Positions 21,759 to 30,770 of a stretch of 64,000 bases of DNA are shown here, piece after piece (the first letter of the stretch is position 1; each line of letters opens with the position of its first letter). The stretch lies in NCBI GenBank assembly GCA_045626925.1, contig JAZUQZ010000027.1, forward strand, positions 1 to 64,000, in the 5' to 3' direction. The position numbers were made by a program, and so were the translations under genes. The notes under the pieces are model-generated. The model had not been told where the DNA came from. It did no database searches and was given only the letters and a program-made list of their open reading frames with translations. The DNA comes from Aphodoplasma sp045626925 (lineage in GTDB: Bacteria; Bacillota; Clostridia; UBA1381; UMGS1253).

Positions 21759-23123
21759 TTATTCGCCTGCTCCCAGCATTTGCGCCTCATCCATCATAAG
21801 CTCAATAAATATGCCATAGCCCCTAGTCGGTTCATTTACAAAAACATGTGTGACTGCACCAACGATTTTATCGTTTTGCAGTATGGGGCTTCCACTCATG
21901 CCCTGCACAATACCACCCGTTTTTTCTAAAAGTCTTTCATCTGTTACCTTTATAATCATACCCTTTTCATCGCCACTATTTGTCATAACCTTTTCGATTT
22001 GGATATCATACTCTTTTGGACCATTTTCGTCCACAGTAGCAATTATCTTTGCCGCTCCGGTTTTAACCTCAAAACGCGTTGCAATTTTTACAGCTTTATT
22101 TTGTGAAAATTGTTCCATATCACAAAAACCGTATATGCCGGCATAAGAGTTTTTCTTTATAATGCCTATATCATTACTTGCAAAAACTCCGTGCAACTCG
22201 CCCGGGCTACCTCTTTGGGAGCATTTTACAGAAGAAATGCCACATTTTGTTATACTGCCCTGTGCTACTGATAATAAAAGAGAAGTATCTGCATCAGATA
22301 TTCCATGTCCAAGCGAGCCAAACGCTCCGCTCTTTGGGTCAACAAATGTCATTGTGCCGATGCCTGCGGTACTGTCGCGTATCCACGCGCCAATTTTATA
22401 GTGTCCTTCGCTTTCTTGTGGCGTAAGTGCAATTTTGAGCGTTTGATTTTCTCTAATAATTTCAAGCTCGACACTTTTACCGCCATTTTTGTTAATCAAT
22501 TCGCTAAAATGGTCGCTATTTTTTACTTTTTCATCAGCAACTTTTGTAATAATGTCGCCTTCTTTTATGCCACCATCTCGTGCCGGATTTTTCTTCTCTC
22601 CGCCAAGCGTTTTTACCGATGCAAGCTTTACCACAAGCACGCCATCGGTATGGATTTTTATACCGATTACATCTCCGCATGGGATTAGCGTGTCATTTTC
22701 TATTACATCGACTGACATTGTTTTGATTGGAAAAACACCAAAGGCCTTCAACTCGACATCATAGTGTCCGACTGTTTCGGTAAACAGTTTAAGATTGCCA
22801 TCCTCTTCTTTTGTAAAGGTGTTTTGTGCCGCATTTACAGCAAAAACATCGTCAAAAGAAGCAAGACGACTCGAAACGAGTTTTCCGATTTTTATATTGC
22901 AGTCTGAGTCCTTTACAACAGCAAGCTTGTCCGGAAGTGTTTGATTAAGCCTTATGCCGCAGCAAACAAAAGGCGCAAGGAGCAAAAGCACTGTCAAAAC
23001 AAAAAACAAGCTTTTTTTGTGTGACAAAGACTTCACTTCCCAAGCTGTTTTTTTGAAGGCATTTTGCCTTCGCATATAACTTAACCATTTATCAATATGT
23101 TCATACAGCCAAAATGAGCTCAT
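21759..23123 (-). CDS. spoIVB: SpoIVB serine peptidase (sporulation signalling)
   Basis: 454 residues. One N-terminal membrane anchor (about 38-58, FFVLTVLLLLAPFVCCG), a PDZ domain (about 170-235, GGIKEGDIITKVADE) and the SpoIVB trypsin-like domain with GSLGHGISDADTS (catalytic His) and GGIVQGMSGSPIL (catalytic Ser). In the forespore it cleaves SpoIVFA to release sigma-K processing. Start uncertain: ATG 23123 lacks a good ribosome binding site; ATG 23075-region and a TTG further in are alternatives. Unusually it is divergent from recN and not followed by spo0A. Confidence 0.92.
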   Translation of the reverse strand: MSSFWLYEHIDKWLSYMRRQNAFKKTAWEVKSLSHKKSLFFVLTVLLLLAPFVCCGIRLNQTLPDKLAVVKDSDCNIKIGKLVSSRLASFDDVFAVNAAQNTFTKEEDGNLKLFTETVGHYDVELKAFGVFPIKTMSVDVIENDTLIPCGDVIGIKIHTDGVLVVKLASVKTLGGEKKNPARDGGIKEGDIITKVADEKVKNSDHFSELINKNGGKSVELEIIRENQTLKIALTPQESEGHYKIGAWIRDSTAGIGTMTFVDPKSGAFGSLGHGISDADTSLLLSVAQGSITKCGISSVKCSQRGSPGELHGVFASNDIGIIKKNSYAGIYGFCDMEQFSQNKAVKIATRFEVKTGAAKIIATVDENGPKEYDIQIEKVMTNSGDEKGMIIKVTDERLLEKTGGIVQGMSGSPILQNDKIVGAVTHVFVNEPTRGYGIFIELMMDEAQMLGAGE

Positions 23124-23279
23124 TTATGCAGTATTTTTACATAAAGTGAAAATAAAACTTTTATGAAAACTTTTGATTGTTTTTTATATGTATACACTTT
23201 ATTTTTATGCAAAAAGTATCTATTGCAAAGTCATTTTTATTTATTTTCGATATTTATATTTTTTATTCACAATTTTCTC

Positions 23280-23308
23280 TTGCGCTTATTAAAAGTTTTA
23301 TATATAAT
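23280..23308 (+). promoter_or_regulatory. Promoter of nadK-argR-recN
   Basis: TTGCGC (23280-23285), 17-base spacer, TATAAT (23303-23308), 18 bases before the nadK ATG. Confidence 0.6.
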
Positions 23309-23326
23309 GTAGTAAGAGGTGATAGT

Positions 23327-24190
23327 ATGAAAAATATTATTCTCATTCCAAATGTAGCGCGTGACAAAGATTATAAATATACAAAAAAGATTATAAATAT
23401 AATAGGCTCTCATGCCAATGTATTTTTATCAAAAGAACATAGCGATATTGGGAGCGGTGCTTCGTTTATAGATAATGACAAGCTTTTTTGTAATGGCGAT
23501 GTAGTTATCGCACTTGGTGGCGACGGAACAATACTTACCGCCGTTTCCGAAGTATCTCGTCACAATTTGCCAATTCTTGGAATAAATCTTGGTCGTCTCG
23601 GTTTTTTAGCAGAGATTGAACCGGATTGTATGAGTCATGCAATCGAACAACTTTTGACCGGACAATATAAAATCGAAGAAAGAATTATGATAAAGGCTGA
23701 CATACATCGAGAAGGCAAAGTCATAAAAACATTTCATGCTCTTAATGATATAGTTGTGGCGCGTGCTGCTTTTTCTCGTTTGCTTGGTCTTCGCAGCTCG
23801 ATTGACTCTCATCTTCTTGATTCATTTGTTGCAGATGGTGTCATACTTGCCACATCGACAGGCTCTACAGCATATTCACTTTCAGCAGGCGGTCCCATAC
23901 TTGACCCTTCGCTTGAGGCTATGCTTATAACCCCTGTTTGTCCACATACAATGCACTCAAGACCAATGGTCGTGCCTTTTTCAAAAGAACTCATTATTGA
24001 ACTTGAACCGGGACATGATGATGAGGGTGCATTTGTAAGTGCAGATGGCAAGCGAGGAATAAATCTTAAGCCCAATGATAAAGTAGTAGCGTCAAAATCA
24101 CCATTTATAACAAAACTTATAAAAATTACAGATACAACTTTTTATGATACAATACGCCAAAAAATTAACGAACGCGGCGTTGCAAAATGA
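23327..24190 (+). CDS. nadK: NAD kinase
   Basis: 287 residues from ATG 23327 behind AGAGGTGAT; the frame's longer start crosses the promoter. Makes NADP from NAD. ALGGDGTILTA (diphosphate loop and catalytic Asp), NLGRLGFLAEIE, and STGSTAYSLSAGGPILDP. Followed by argR with its ATG 21 bases after the stop. Confidence 0.95.
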   Translation: MKNIILIPNVARDKDYKYTKKIINIIGSHANVFLSKEHSDIGSGASFIDNDKLFCNGDVVIALGGDGTILTAVSEVSRHNLPILGINLGRLGFLAEIEPDCMSHAIEQLLTGQYKIEERIMIKADIHREGKVIKTFHALNDIVVARAAFSRLLGLRSSIDSHLLDSFVADGVILATSTGSTAYSLSAGGPILDPSLEAMLITPVCPHTMHSRPMVVPFSKELIIELEPGHDDEGAFVSADGKRGINLKPNDKVVASKSPFITKLIKITDTTFYDTIRQKINERGVAK

Positions 24191-24210
24191 TGAGAAACGG
24201 AGATTTCAAA

Positions 24211-24663
24211 ATGAAAAACAAAAGACACGCAAAAATACTCGATATAATTTCACAATCTGATACGGTCACACAAGCAGACCTTACAAAAAAGCTTTGCAAC
24301 TTTGGTTTTAATGTAACACAAGCAACAGTGTCTCGCGATATAAAGCAGCTCGGCCTTGTAAAAATCTCTACCGGTAACGGAAGCTATAAATATGCACTCC
24401 CGAACAATGTCGTTTCTCACACATCGAAACATATGTCGATTTTTTCACAGTCTGTTATAAGTATAGAGTATGCTCTTCACACAATAATAATTAAAACACT
24501 TGCAGGTATGGCCCAAGCAGCAGGTGCCGCAATTGATAGCTCAATCGGCAATCGGATTTTGGGCTCGATTGCAGGAGATGATACTATAATTATTGTAACA
24601 GAATCTGAAAAATGTGCAGATGAGCTTACACAGGTTCTTCGCAAAATGCAGGAGGGCAAATAA
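24211..24663 (+). CDS. argR: Arginine repressor ArgR/AhrC
   Basis: 150 residues from ATG 24211 (ACGGAGA). N-terminal winged helix: KILDIISQSDTVTQADLTKK and QATVSRDIKQLGLVK; C-terminal oligomerisation and arginine-binding part ends with ILGSIAGDDTIIIV. Hexameric repressor of arginine synthesis; the nadK-argR-recN order is standard in Clostridia. Confidence 0.94.
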   Translation: MKNKRHAKILDIISQSDTVTQADLTKKLCNFGFNVTQATVSRDIKQLGLVKISTGNGSYKYALPNNVVSHTSKHMSIFSQSVISIEYALHTIIIKTLAGMAQAAGAAIDSSIGNRILGSIAGDDTIIIVTESEKCADELTQVLRKMQEGK

Positions 24664-24677
24664 GCGGAGGTGAACAT

Positions 24678-26369
24678 ATGCTTACACAGTTGCATATAAA
24701 AAACATTGCCGTAATCGATGAAACTGATATAACCCTTGGGCCCGGGCTTAATGTTCTCACAGGTGAAACAGGTGCAGGTAAATCAATCGTAATCGATTCG
24801 ATAAATATGATTTTAGGTGAGCGCGGCGGACGCGATTTGGTTCGCCACGGTCAAAATAGTGCGCTTATACAAGCGTCATTTGAGCCTGTTTGTGAAAAGG
24901 CAAAAGAGCTTGCGGATGAATATGACGCATTTTGCGATGACGAGGATTCGCTCATTTTGACGCGCCGCATTAACGAAAATGGAAAAAGCACCTGCCGTAT
25001 GAATTCTGCAGTCGTAAATTCATCTACACTGCGCGACATAGGCACTCTTTTGGTCGACATTCATGGCCAACACGACAACCAAAGGCTTCTCTGCCCTACT
25101 TATCACATAGATTTTCTTGATAGTTTTGGGAAAGATACAATATATTTATCGAAACAAAAATATGATGCTCTTTATGAACAGTATACAGAGCTTTTAAAAA
25201 AGTTTGATACACTTGAAAAAAACAAAGGGGCGCGTCTTGAACGCATTGATTCTTTAACCTTCAGATGCGACGAACTTGACAAGGCAGAGCTTCGTATTGG
25301 TGAAGAGGAAGAACTTTTGGCAGAAGAAAAGCTTTTGTCAAATGCAGAAGATATAATAAAGTCACTTTCAGACTCATACAACATTCTCTATGACGGAGAA
25401 TTTACAGCGTATGATGCCTTGAGCGCTGCACTTGCATCACTTGATATTGCGTCGGATTTTGATGATGAAATCAAAGCTGTGCATGAACAGCTTTCGGACA
25501 TTGTATATCGCACAAACGATATCGCGTCTACACTTCGCAATCGTCGCGACTCGCTTGATTTTGACCCTGCCCGACTCAATTATATACAGGAGCGTCTTGC
25601 ACTCATATCGTCGCTAAAGCGCAAATATGGCGTCGTTGCAGATGAACTGATAAAGCTAAACGAACAGATGCATAATGAACTTGATGAACTTTGTGGCAAA
25701 GGTGAAAGCGCCGAGGATGTGCGTGCAAAGCTTGATGAATGTGAAAAGCAGCTCTCTCTTGCAGCGAAAGAGCTTAGTCACGAGCGCACAGTTGCAAAGG
25801 AAAAGTTTGAAGCACTTACTATGGCGGAGCTTTGTGACTTGGATATGGAAAAGGTGCACTTTAGCATAAACCTTGAAACAATGAGCGAATATGGCAAAAA
25901 AGGCCTTGATAAAGTAGAGTTTTTAATATCAACAAACCCCGGCGAGCCACTAAAGCCTCTTTCAAAAATTGCATCAGGTGGCGAGCTTTCACGAATTATG
26001 CTCGCACTCAAAACCGTCCTTGCAGACAGTGACGAGGTAGGCACGCTTATATTTGACGAAATTGATACCGGTGTATCAGGGCGTGCAGCGGGCAAAATTG
26101 CGTCAAAGCTTTGTAAAATTGCAAAGCGCAGACAGGTTATTTGTATAACGCACCTTGCACAGATTGCTTGCGCGGCAGATAATCACTACCTTATAAAAAA
26201 GGACATAACCGACGAGCGTTCGTCGACGCATATTGCTCTTCTTAACGAAAGTGAGCGCATAGATGAGCTTTGTCGCATACTCGGCGGTCTTAAAGTAACT
26301 GATACGACGCGTGCGCACGCACTTGAGCTTCGAAAAGAAGCTTCTATAATGAAAAATCAGACGCAATAA
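24678..26369 (+). CDS. recN: DNA repair protein RecN
   Basis: 563 residues, SMC-like ATPase for double-strand break repair. Walker A TGETGAGKSIVIDSINM, long coiled coils (about 150-360), signature LSKIASGGELSRIMLALK, Walker B TLIFDEIDTGVSGRAA and HLAQIA. AGCGGAGGTG before ATG. Third gene after nadK and argR. Confidence 0.96.
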   Translation: MLTQLHIKNIAVIDETDITLGPGLNVLTGETGAGKSIVIDSINMILGERGGRDLVRHGQNSALIQASFEPVCEKAKELADEYDAFCDDEDSLILTRRINENGKSTCRMNSAVVNSSTLRDIGTLLVDIHGQHDNQRLLCPTYHIDFLDSFGKDTIYLSKQKYDALYEQYTELLKKFDTLEKNKGARLERIDSLTFRCDELDKAELRIGEEEELLAEEKLLSNAEDIIKSLSDSYNILYDGEFTAYDALSAALASLDIASDFDDEIKAVHEQLSDIVYRTNDIASTLRNRRDSLDFDPARLNYIQERLALISSLKRKYGVVADELIKLNEQMHNELDELCGKGESAEDVRAKLDECEKQLSLAAKELSHERTVAKEKFEALTMAELCDLDMEKVHFSINLETMSEYGKKGLDKVEFLISTNPGEPLKPLSKIASGGELSRIMLALKTVLADSDEVGTLIFDEIDTGVSGRAAGKIASKLCKIAKRRQVICITHLAQIACAADNHYLIKKDITDERSSTHIALLNESERIDELCRILGGLKVTDTTRAHALELRKEASIMKNQTQ

Positions 26370-26385
26370 GGAAACGGAGCATTAT

Positions 26386-26802
26386 ATGAAACAGGTTGGA
26401 AAAATTATATCAATAGATAACAACTATGCCACCTTGCTTGTTGCAAAAACGAGCATGTGCGGCGAAAATTGTGGTGCTTGCAAGGGCGGTTGTAAACCAA
26501 GCGCTCAAAAGGTACTTGCGCGCTTTGATGACGGGTGTGAAGGCGCAAGCATTGGGGATATGGCTGTTCTTGAATTGGATGATAGACGCGTACTTTCTAT
26601 GGCGGCGATGCTCTATCTTTTGCCTATCATGGCGATGTTTGTGGCATATTTTATAGGGATGTATATTTCAAAAAGTGAACAGATAAGCATAGTTTCTGCT
26701 TTATCAGCTACATTTTTAGTGCTGTTTTCTGTCAAATTATTCGATAACCGGCTAAAAAATAGCAAAAAATACGAAATACGCATCACTAAAGTGTTGCACT
26801 AA
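26386..26802 (+). CDS. SoxR-reducing system RseC family protein
   Basis: 138 residues. N-terminal Cys-rich beta domain with MCGENCGACKGGC, then two transmembrane helices (about 67-87 and 94-112), the RseC layout. RseC relatives work with Rnf-type membrane redox complexes or SoxR reduction; no rnf genes are here. ACGGAGC upstream, 16 bases after recN, probably same transcript. Confidence 0.88.
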   Translation: MKQVGKIISIDNNYATLLVAKTSMCGENCGACKGGCKPSAQKVLARFDDGCEGASIGDMAVLELDDRRVLSMAAMLYLLPIMAMFVAYFIGMYISKSEQISIVSALSATFLVLFSVKLFDNRLKNSKKYEIRITKVLH

Positions 26803-26818
26803 AATACATTTTGTGATA

Positions 26819-26856
26819 AAATAAAAAGGTCAGCTTTAAAAGGTTGCCCTTTTTTC
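26819..26856 (+). terminator. Terminator after the RseC-like gene
   Basis: AAAAGG..CAGC/GGTTG.CCTTTT stem with one mismatch and T6 following. Confidence 0.65.
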
Positions 26857-26892
26857 ATATGTACTTATGGCTTGACGAAATGGAGGTGCATC

Positions 26893-27555
26893 GTGGAAGC
26901 AAGGATAAATATTTTTGTCGGTCATTTTGGGAGCGGCAAAACAGAAACAGCAATAAATTTTGCAATCAAGAAAGCAAAAGAAGGTAAAAAAGTTACTGTT
27001 GTCGATTGTGACATTGTAAACACATATTTCCGCACACTCGACGCAAAAGATGCGCTTGAGGCGCTTGATATAAAAGTCATTGCGCCCACTTTTGCAAATA
27101 CAAACCTTGAAATGCAGATGATTCCTGCTGAGATTTTGTCAGTATTTGAACAGCGCGACCGCGTAATTGTGTTCGATGTTGGTGGCGATGAAGACGGTGC
27201 ATATGCACTCGGCGCATACAAGCAATTGTTTGAGCGTGAGGGCTATCGTATGTTCTTTGTGCTAAATGCGCGCAGACCACTTACAATGAATACAAATGAT
27301 ACGCTAGAATATATGTCGGATATTGAAAAGGCATCGCGCCTTGCGATTACAGATTTGATAAATAATACAAATCTTGCTATGGAAACAACAATCGATGATG
27401 TTCTTTTTGGAGATGGGCTCACACGCGAGCTTGCAGAACTTACAAAGCTTAATTATGCGTATATTGCTATAAACAAAGACCTGGCCGGGCAATTACCAAA
27501 AGAACTTGTAGATAAAGCTTTTGAGCTTTCATTATATTTAAAATTATCTTTTTAA
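26893..27555 (+). CDS. P-loop NTPase (MinD/ParA-like) linked to 2-oxoacid oxidoreductase
   Basis: 220 residues from GTG 26893 behind TGGAGGTG. Walker A INIFVGHFGSGKTETAINFA (deviant, two-Lys-free form), VVDCDIVNTYFR, and Walker B-like RVIVFDVGGDEDGA. No partner-specific motif identified. The gene stands directly before the ferredoxin and oxidoreductase subunits, a placement seen in many Clostridia, so a role in assembly or cofactor loading of that enzyme is plausible but unproven. Confidence 0.85.
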   Translation: MEARINIFVGHFGSGKTETAINFAIKKAKEGKKVTVVDCDIVNTYFRTLDAKDALEALDIKVIAPTFANTNLEMQMIPAEILSVFEQRDRVIVFDVGGDEDGAYALGAYKQLFEREGYRMFFVLNARRPLTMNTNDTLEYMSDIEKASRLAITDLINNTNLAMETTIDDVLFGDGLTRELAELTKLNYAYIAINKDLAGQLPKELVDKAFELSLYLKLSF

Positions 27556-27581
27556 TAATCGAAAAGAGGTGTAAATTTATT

Positions 27582-27788
27582 ATGGCAAAGGTTACTTTTG
27601 ACAAGGATAGGTGCAAAGGGTGCGAGCTTTGTACCACTGTTTGTCCAAAGAAAATTGTAGTTATGAGCAAAGACGAGATGAATGCAAAAGGTTTTCATCC
27701 GGCACAAGTAATCGAGCAGGATAAATGCATAGGATGTGCATTTTGTGCGACGATATGCCCCGATTGTGTAATCGAGGTCGAAAAATAA
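27582..27788 (+). CDS. 2-oxoacid:ferredoxin oxidoreductase delta subunit (2[4Fe-4S] ferredoxin)
   Basis: 68 residues with two CxxCxxCxxxCP clusters: CKGCELCTTVCPKK and CIGCAFCATICPD. Carries electrons from the thiamine-diphosphate site to free ferredoxin. AAAGAGGTG upstream. First subunit of the four-gene set 27582-30161. Confidence 0.95.
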   Translation: MAKVTFDKDRCKGCELCTTVCPKKIVVMSKDEMNAKGFHPAQVIEQDKCIGCAFCATICPDCVIEVEK

Positions 27789-27814
27789 TTATATTGTGAT
27801 TTGGAGGGAGAAAA

Positions 27815-28879
27815 ATGTCAGATAAAGTATTGATGAAAGGTAACGAGGCTTTGGCTGAGGCAGCTATACAGGCAGGTTGTCGCTTGTTTTTTGGCTACCC
27901 AATCACGCCACAGACAGAGCTTGCAGCATATATGGCAAAGAAAATGCCAAAGGTTGACGGCTTGTTTTTACAAGCTGAAAGTGAGGTTGCTGCAATAAAT
28001 ATGGTATACGGCGCTGCAGGAGCAGGTGCAAGAGTAATGACAAGCTCATCAAGCCCCGGAGTAAGTCTTAAACAGGAGGGTATTTCCTATATTGCAGGCG
28101 CAGACCTTCCCTGCGTTATTATAAACATCGTGCGTGGCGGCCCCGGGCTTGGTGGAATTCAGCCGGCACAGTCGGATTATTTCCAGGCTACAAAAGGCGG
28201 CGGTCACGGTGATTATCATCTAATCGTTTTGGCACCAAGCTCTGTTCAGGAAATGGTTGAGCTTACTTCTCTTGCGTTTGACCTTGGTGATATATATCGT
28301 ATGCCAGTAATGATTATGGGTGACGGCGCTCTTGGTCAGATGATGGAGCCTATCTCGTTTGATAATGTAAAAAAATATGAAATTCCTGAAAAAACATGGG
28401 CTACAACAGGTACAAAAATGAAGAGAGGTCGCAATATTATAAACTCTCTTTATATAACACCCGAGGAGCTTGAGGACCTTGTAATAGAGCGTGAAAAGCG
28501 TTATGACGCTATCCGCAAAACAGAGGCGCGTTTTGAGGAATATGAGACACAGGATGCCGATTATATTATTGCTGCATACGGCACAACAGCAAGAATTGCG
28601 AAAAACGCAATAAAAACACTTCGTGCAGAAGGCATCAAAGTGGGACTTATCCGTCCTATTACACTTTGGCCATTCCCGACAGAAGCCTTTAGCAAGGCTG
28701 CTGATAAGGCAAAAGCATTCTTGTCAGTTGAAATGAGCACAGGTCAAATGGTAGAAGATGTAAAGCTTGCTGTAAATGGCAAAAAAGATGTGTTCTTCTT
28801 CGGCAGAACAGGCGGCATGGTGCCCACACCTGCTGAAATTGTAAATAAAATCAAGGAAATAGACGGAGGTGCAAAATAA
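27815..28879 (+). CDS. vorB: 2-oxoacid:ferredoxin oxidoreductase alpha subunit (VorB/KorA type)
   Basis: 354 residues. MKGNEALAEAAIQAGCRLFF, GYPITPQTE and SSSPGVSLKQEGISYIAGA define the pyruvate-ferredoxin-oxidoreductase domain I; PCVIINIVRGGPGLGG follows; C-terminal domain II GLIRPITLWPFP. Oxidatively decarboxylates 2-oxoacids (2-oxoisovalerate or 2-oxoglutarate) to acyl-CoA. Substrate not decidable here. GGAGGG upstream; stop overlaps the next ATG (TAATG). Confidence 0.93.
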   Translation: MSDKVLMKGNEALAEAAIQAGCRLFFGYPITPQTELAAYMAKKMPKVDGLFLQAESEVAAINMVYGAAGAGARVMTSSSSPGVSLKQEGISYIAGADLPCVIINIVRGGPGLGGIQPAQSDYFQATKGGGHGDYHLIVLAPSSVQEMVELTSLAFDLGDIYRMPVMIMGDGALGQMMEPISFDNVKKYEIPEKTWATTGTKMKRGRNIINSLYITPEELEDLVIEREKRYDAIRKTEARFEEYETQDADYIIAAYGTTARIAKNAIKTLRAEGIKVGLIRPITLWPFPTEAFSKAADKAKAFLSVEMSTGQMVEDVKLAVNGKKDVFFFGRTGGMVPTPAEIVNKIKEIDGGAK

Positions 28880-29625
28880 TGGCTAAAGTATTTGAAAGAC
28901 CTCACGCACTAAGCGATGTTGCGCTACACTATTGCCCCGGATGCACTCATGGTATTATTCACCGTCTCGTTGCAGAAGCAATCGACGAGCTCGGTATAGA
29001 AGGTAAGACGATTGGTGTTGCACCGGTTGGTTGCTCGGTTTTTGCATATAACTATTTTGAATGTGATATGCAACAAGCAGCACACGGTCGTGCGCCTGCA
29101 GTTGCAACAGGTATAAAGCGTGCAAACACTGATAATGTTGTGTTTACATACCAGGGTGACGGTGACCTTGCAGCAATTGGTACTGCAGAAACAGTTCACG
29201 CAGCAACTCGTGGTGAAAACATTACGGTTATATTTGTAAACAATGCTATTTATGGTATGACAGGTGGCCAGATGGCGCCTACCTCTCTTGTGGGGCAGGT
29301 TACTCAGACTACACCATATGGAAGAAAAACAGAAACACAAGGCTATCCGATAAAGGTGTGCGAGATGCTTTCAACGCTTGAAGGCACAGCATATGCCGAG
29401 CGTGTAAGCGTCGACGATATCAAAAACATCAAAAAGGCAAAGGCAGCAATTAAAAAAGCTTTTGAATATCAAATAGACAAAAAAGGGTTTTCAATAGTTG
29501 AGGTACTATCGACTTGTCCTACAAACTGGGGCCTTAGTCCAAAAGAAGCAATACAGTGGCTTCGTGATAATATGATGGATGTATATCCTCTTGGTGTATA
29601 CAAGGATAAGGGGGCGGACAAATAA
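28879..29625 (+). CDS. 2-oxoacid:ferredoxin oxidoreductase beta subunit (thiamine diphosphate binding)
   Basis: 248 residues. HYCPGCTHGIIHRLVAEAID, APVGCSVFAYNYFECD, the TPP motif YQGDGDLAAIGTAE and VNNAIYGMTGGQMAPTS. Holds the thiamine diphosphate where decarboxylation occurs. TAATG overlaps at both ends show tight coupling with its neighbours. Confidence 0.94.
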   Translation: MAKVFERPHALSDVALHYCPGCTHGIIHRLVAEAIDELGIEGKTIGVAPVGCSVFAYNYFECDMQQAAHGRAPAVATGIKRANTDNVVFTYQGDGDLAAIGTAETVHAATRGENITVIFVNNAIYGMTGGQMAPTSLVGQVTQTTPYGRKTETQGYPIKVCEMLSTLEGTAYAERVSVDDIKNIKKAKAAIKKAFEYQIDKKGFSIVEVLSTCPTNWGLSPKEAIQWLRDNMMDVYPLGVYKDKGADK

Positions 29626-30161
29626 TGAGCAAAACAAATGAACTTATTATAGCAGGCTTTGGTGGCCAGGGCATATTATTTGCCGGAAAGGTTCTTGCTT
29701 ACGGTGGTCTTATGTGTGACAAAGAAGTGTCATGGCTTCCGTCATATGGTCCGGAAATGCGTGGCGGTACAGCAAACTGTCATGTAATTATCTCTGATAC
29801 ACCAATCGGTTCGCCTATTATTACAGAGCCTAATATTCTTATCGCTATGAACAAGCCATCTCTTGATAAATTTGAAAATGATGTTGTAAGTGGTGGTACA
29901 ATAATAATCGACAGTTCACTTATTGACAGAAAGGTAGAGCGCACCGATGTAAATGTGTTCTACATTCCTGCAACACAGATGGCACTTGATATGGATGCTG
30001 CTAAAATGGCAAACATGATTATACTCGGCAAGCTTATAAAAGAAACAGATATTATGAGCTATGAAGAGCTTAAGACAGGTCTTACAAAATGTGTTCCGCC
30101 TACAAAGGCAGAGCTTGTTGACTTTAATATGAAAATTATTGACGCAGGCTACAATTATTAA
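29625..30161 (+). CDS. 2-oxoacid:ferredoxin oxidoreductase gamma subunit
   Basis: 178 residues. ELIIAGFGGQGILFAGKVLA and SWLPSYGPEMRGGTANCHVI are gamma-subunit hallmarks; binds CoA-side chemistry in the complex. Last gene of the set, followed by a strong terminator. Confidence 0.94.
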   Translation: MSKTNELIIAGFGGQGILFAGKVLAYGGLMCDKEVSWLPSYGPEMRGGTANCHVIISDTPIGSPIITEPNILIAMNKPSLDKFENDVVSGGTIIIDSSLIDRKVERTDVNVFYIPATQMALDMDAAKMANMIILGKLIKETDIMSYEELKTGLTKCVPPTKAELVDFNMKIIDAGYNY

Positions 30162-30169
30162 GACGATAT

Positions 30170-30203
30170 AAAAAATCCGTTCCAAAACCGGAACGGATTT
30201 TTT
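30170..30203. terminator. Bidirectional terminator (oxidoreductase and pgsA)
   Basis: AAAATCCGTTCC/GGAACGGATTTT perfect stem with loop AAAACC and flanking A and T runs between converging genes. Confidence 0.9.
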
Positions 30204-30218
30204 GTGTGTAAATTTGCT

Positions 30219-30770
30219 TTATTTTTTGTAATCAATTACACCTTTATTTTTAATCATATATTCTATTCCCGAATAAACAGTAATTATTACCATTACCCAG
30301 GTGCCAATGCTTGTTACTGTTTTAAGCCACGGATACGCACCTACAAAATCCCATACTGCCATCGTACATGCAATAACAACAATTTGCACCACCGTTTTTA
30401 CCTTGCCCGAAAACGCTGCGGCGATTACTTGGCCGGAGCTTATCGCAACAATTCTAAGCCCCGTTACCATAAATTCGCGTGCGATTATTATTATGACTGC
30501 TATCGATGAAATCTGTCCAAATTGGACCATGCCTATAAGCGCCGATACAACAAGTATTTTGTCTGCAAGTGGGTCAATAAACTTTCCAAAATCAGTGATT
30601 TGGTTATATTTTCTTGCTATATGACCATCTACGCCATCGGTTACTGCTGCAACAACAAAAATCAACACCGCAATCAAATTCGAATATGATACTATGTCTG
30701 TTAAAAAAAACAATAAGAAAATCGGAATCATTGCAATTCGTATTAGTGTAATTCTGTTAGCTGTATTCAT
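30219..30770 (-). CDS. pgsA: CDP-diacylglycerol-glycerol-3-phosphate 3-phosphatidyltransferase
   Basis: 183-residue membrane enzyme making phosphatidylglycerophosphate. The CDP-alcohol phosphotransferase motif is complete: DGVDGHIAR then G..IDPLADK. About five membrane segments. ATG overlaps the rimO stop (ATGA), the usual rimO-pgsA pair. Confidence 0.95.
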   Translation of the reverse strand: MNTANRITLIRIAMIPIFLLFFLTDIVSYSNLIAVLIFVVAAVTDGVDGHIARKYNQITDFGKFIDPLADKILVVSALIGMVQFGQISSIAVIIIIAREFMVTGLRIVAISSGQVIAAAFSGKVKTVVQIVVIACTMAVWDFVGAYPWLKTVTSIGTWVMVIITVYSGIEYMIKNKGVIDYKK

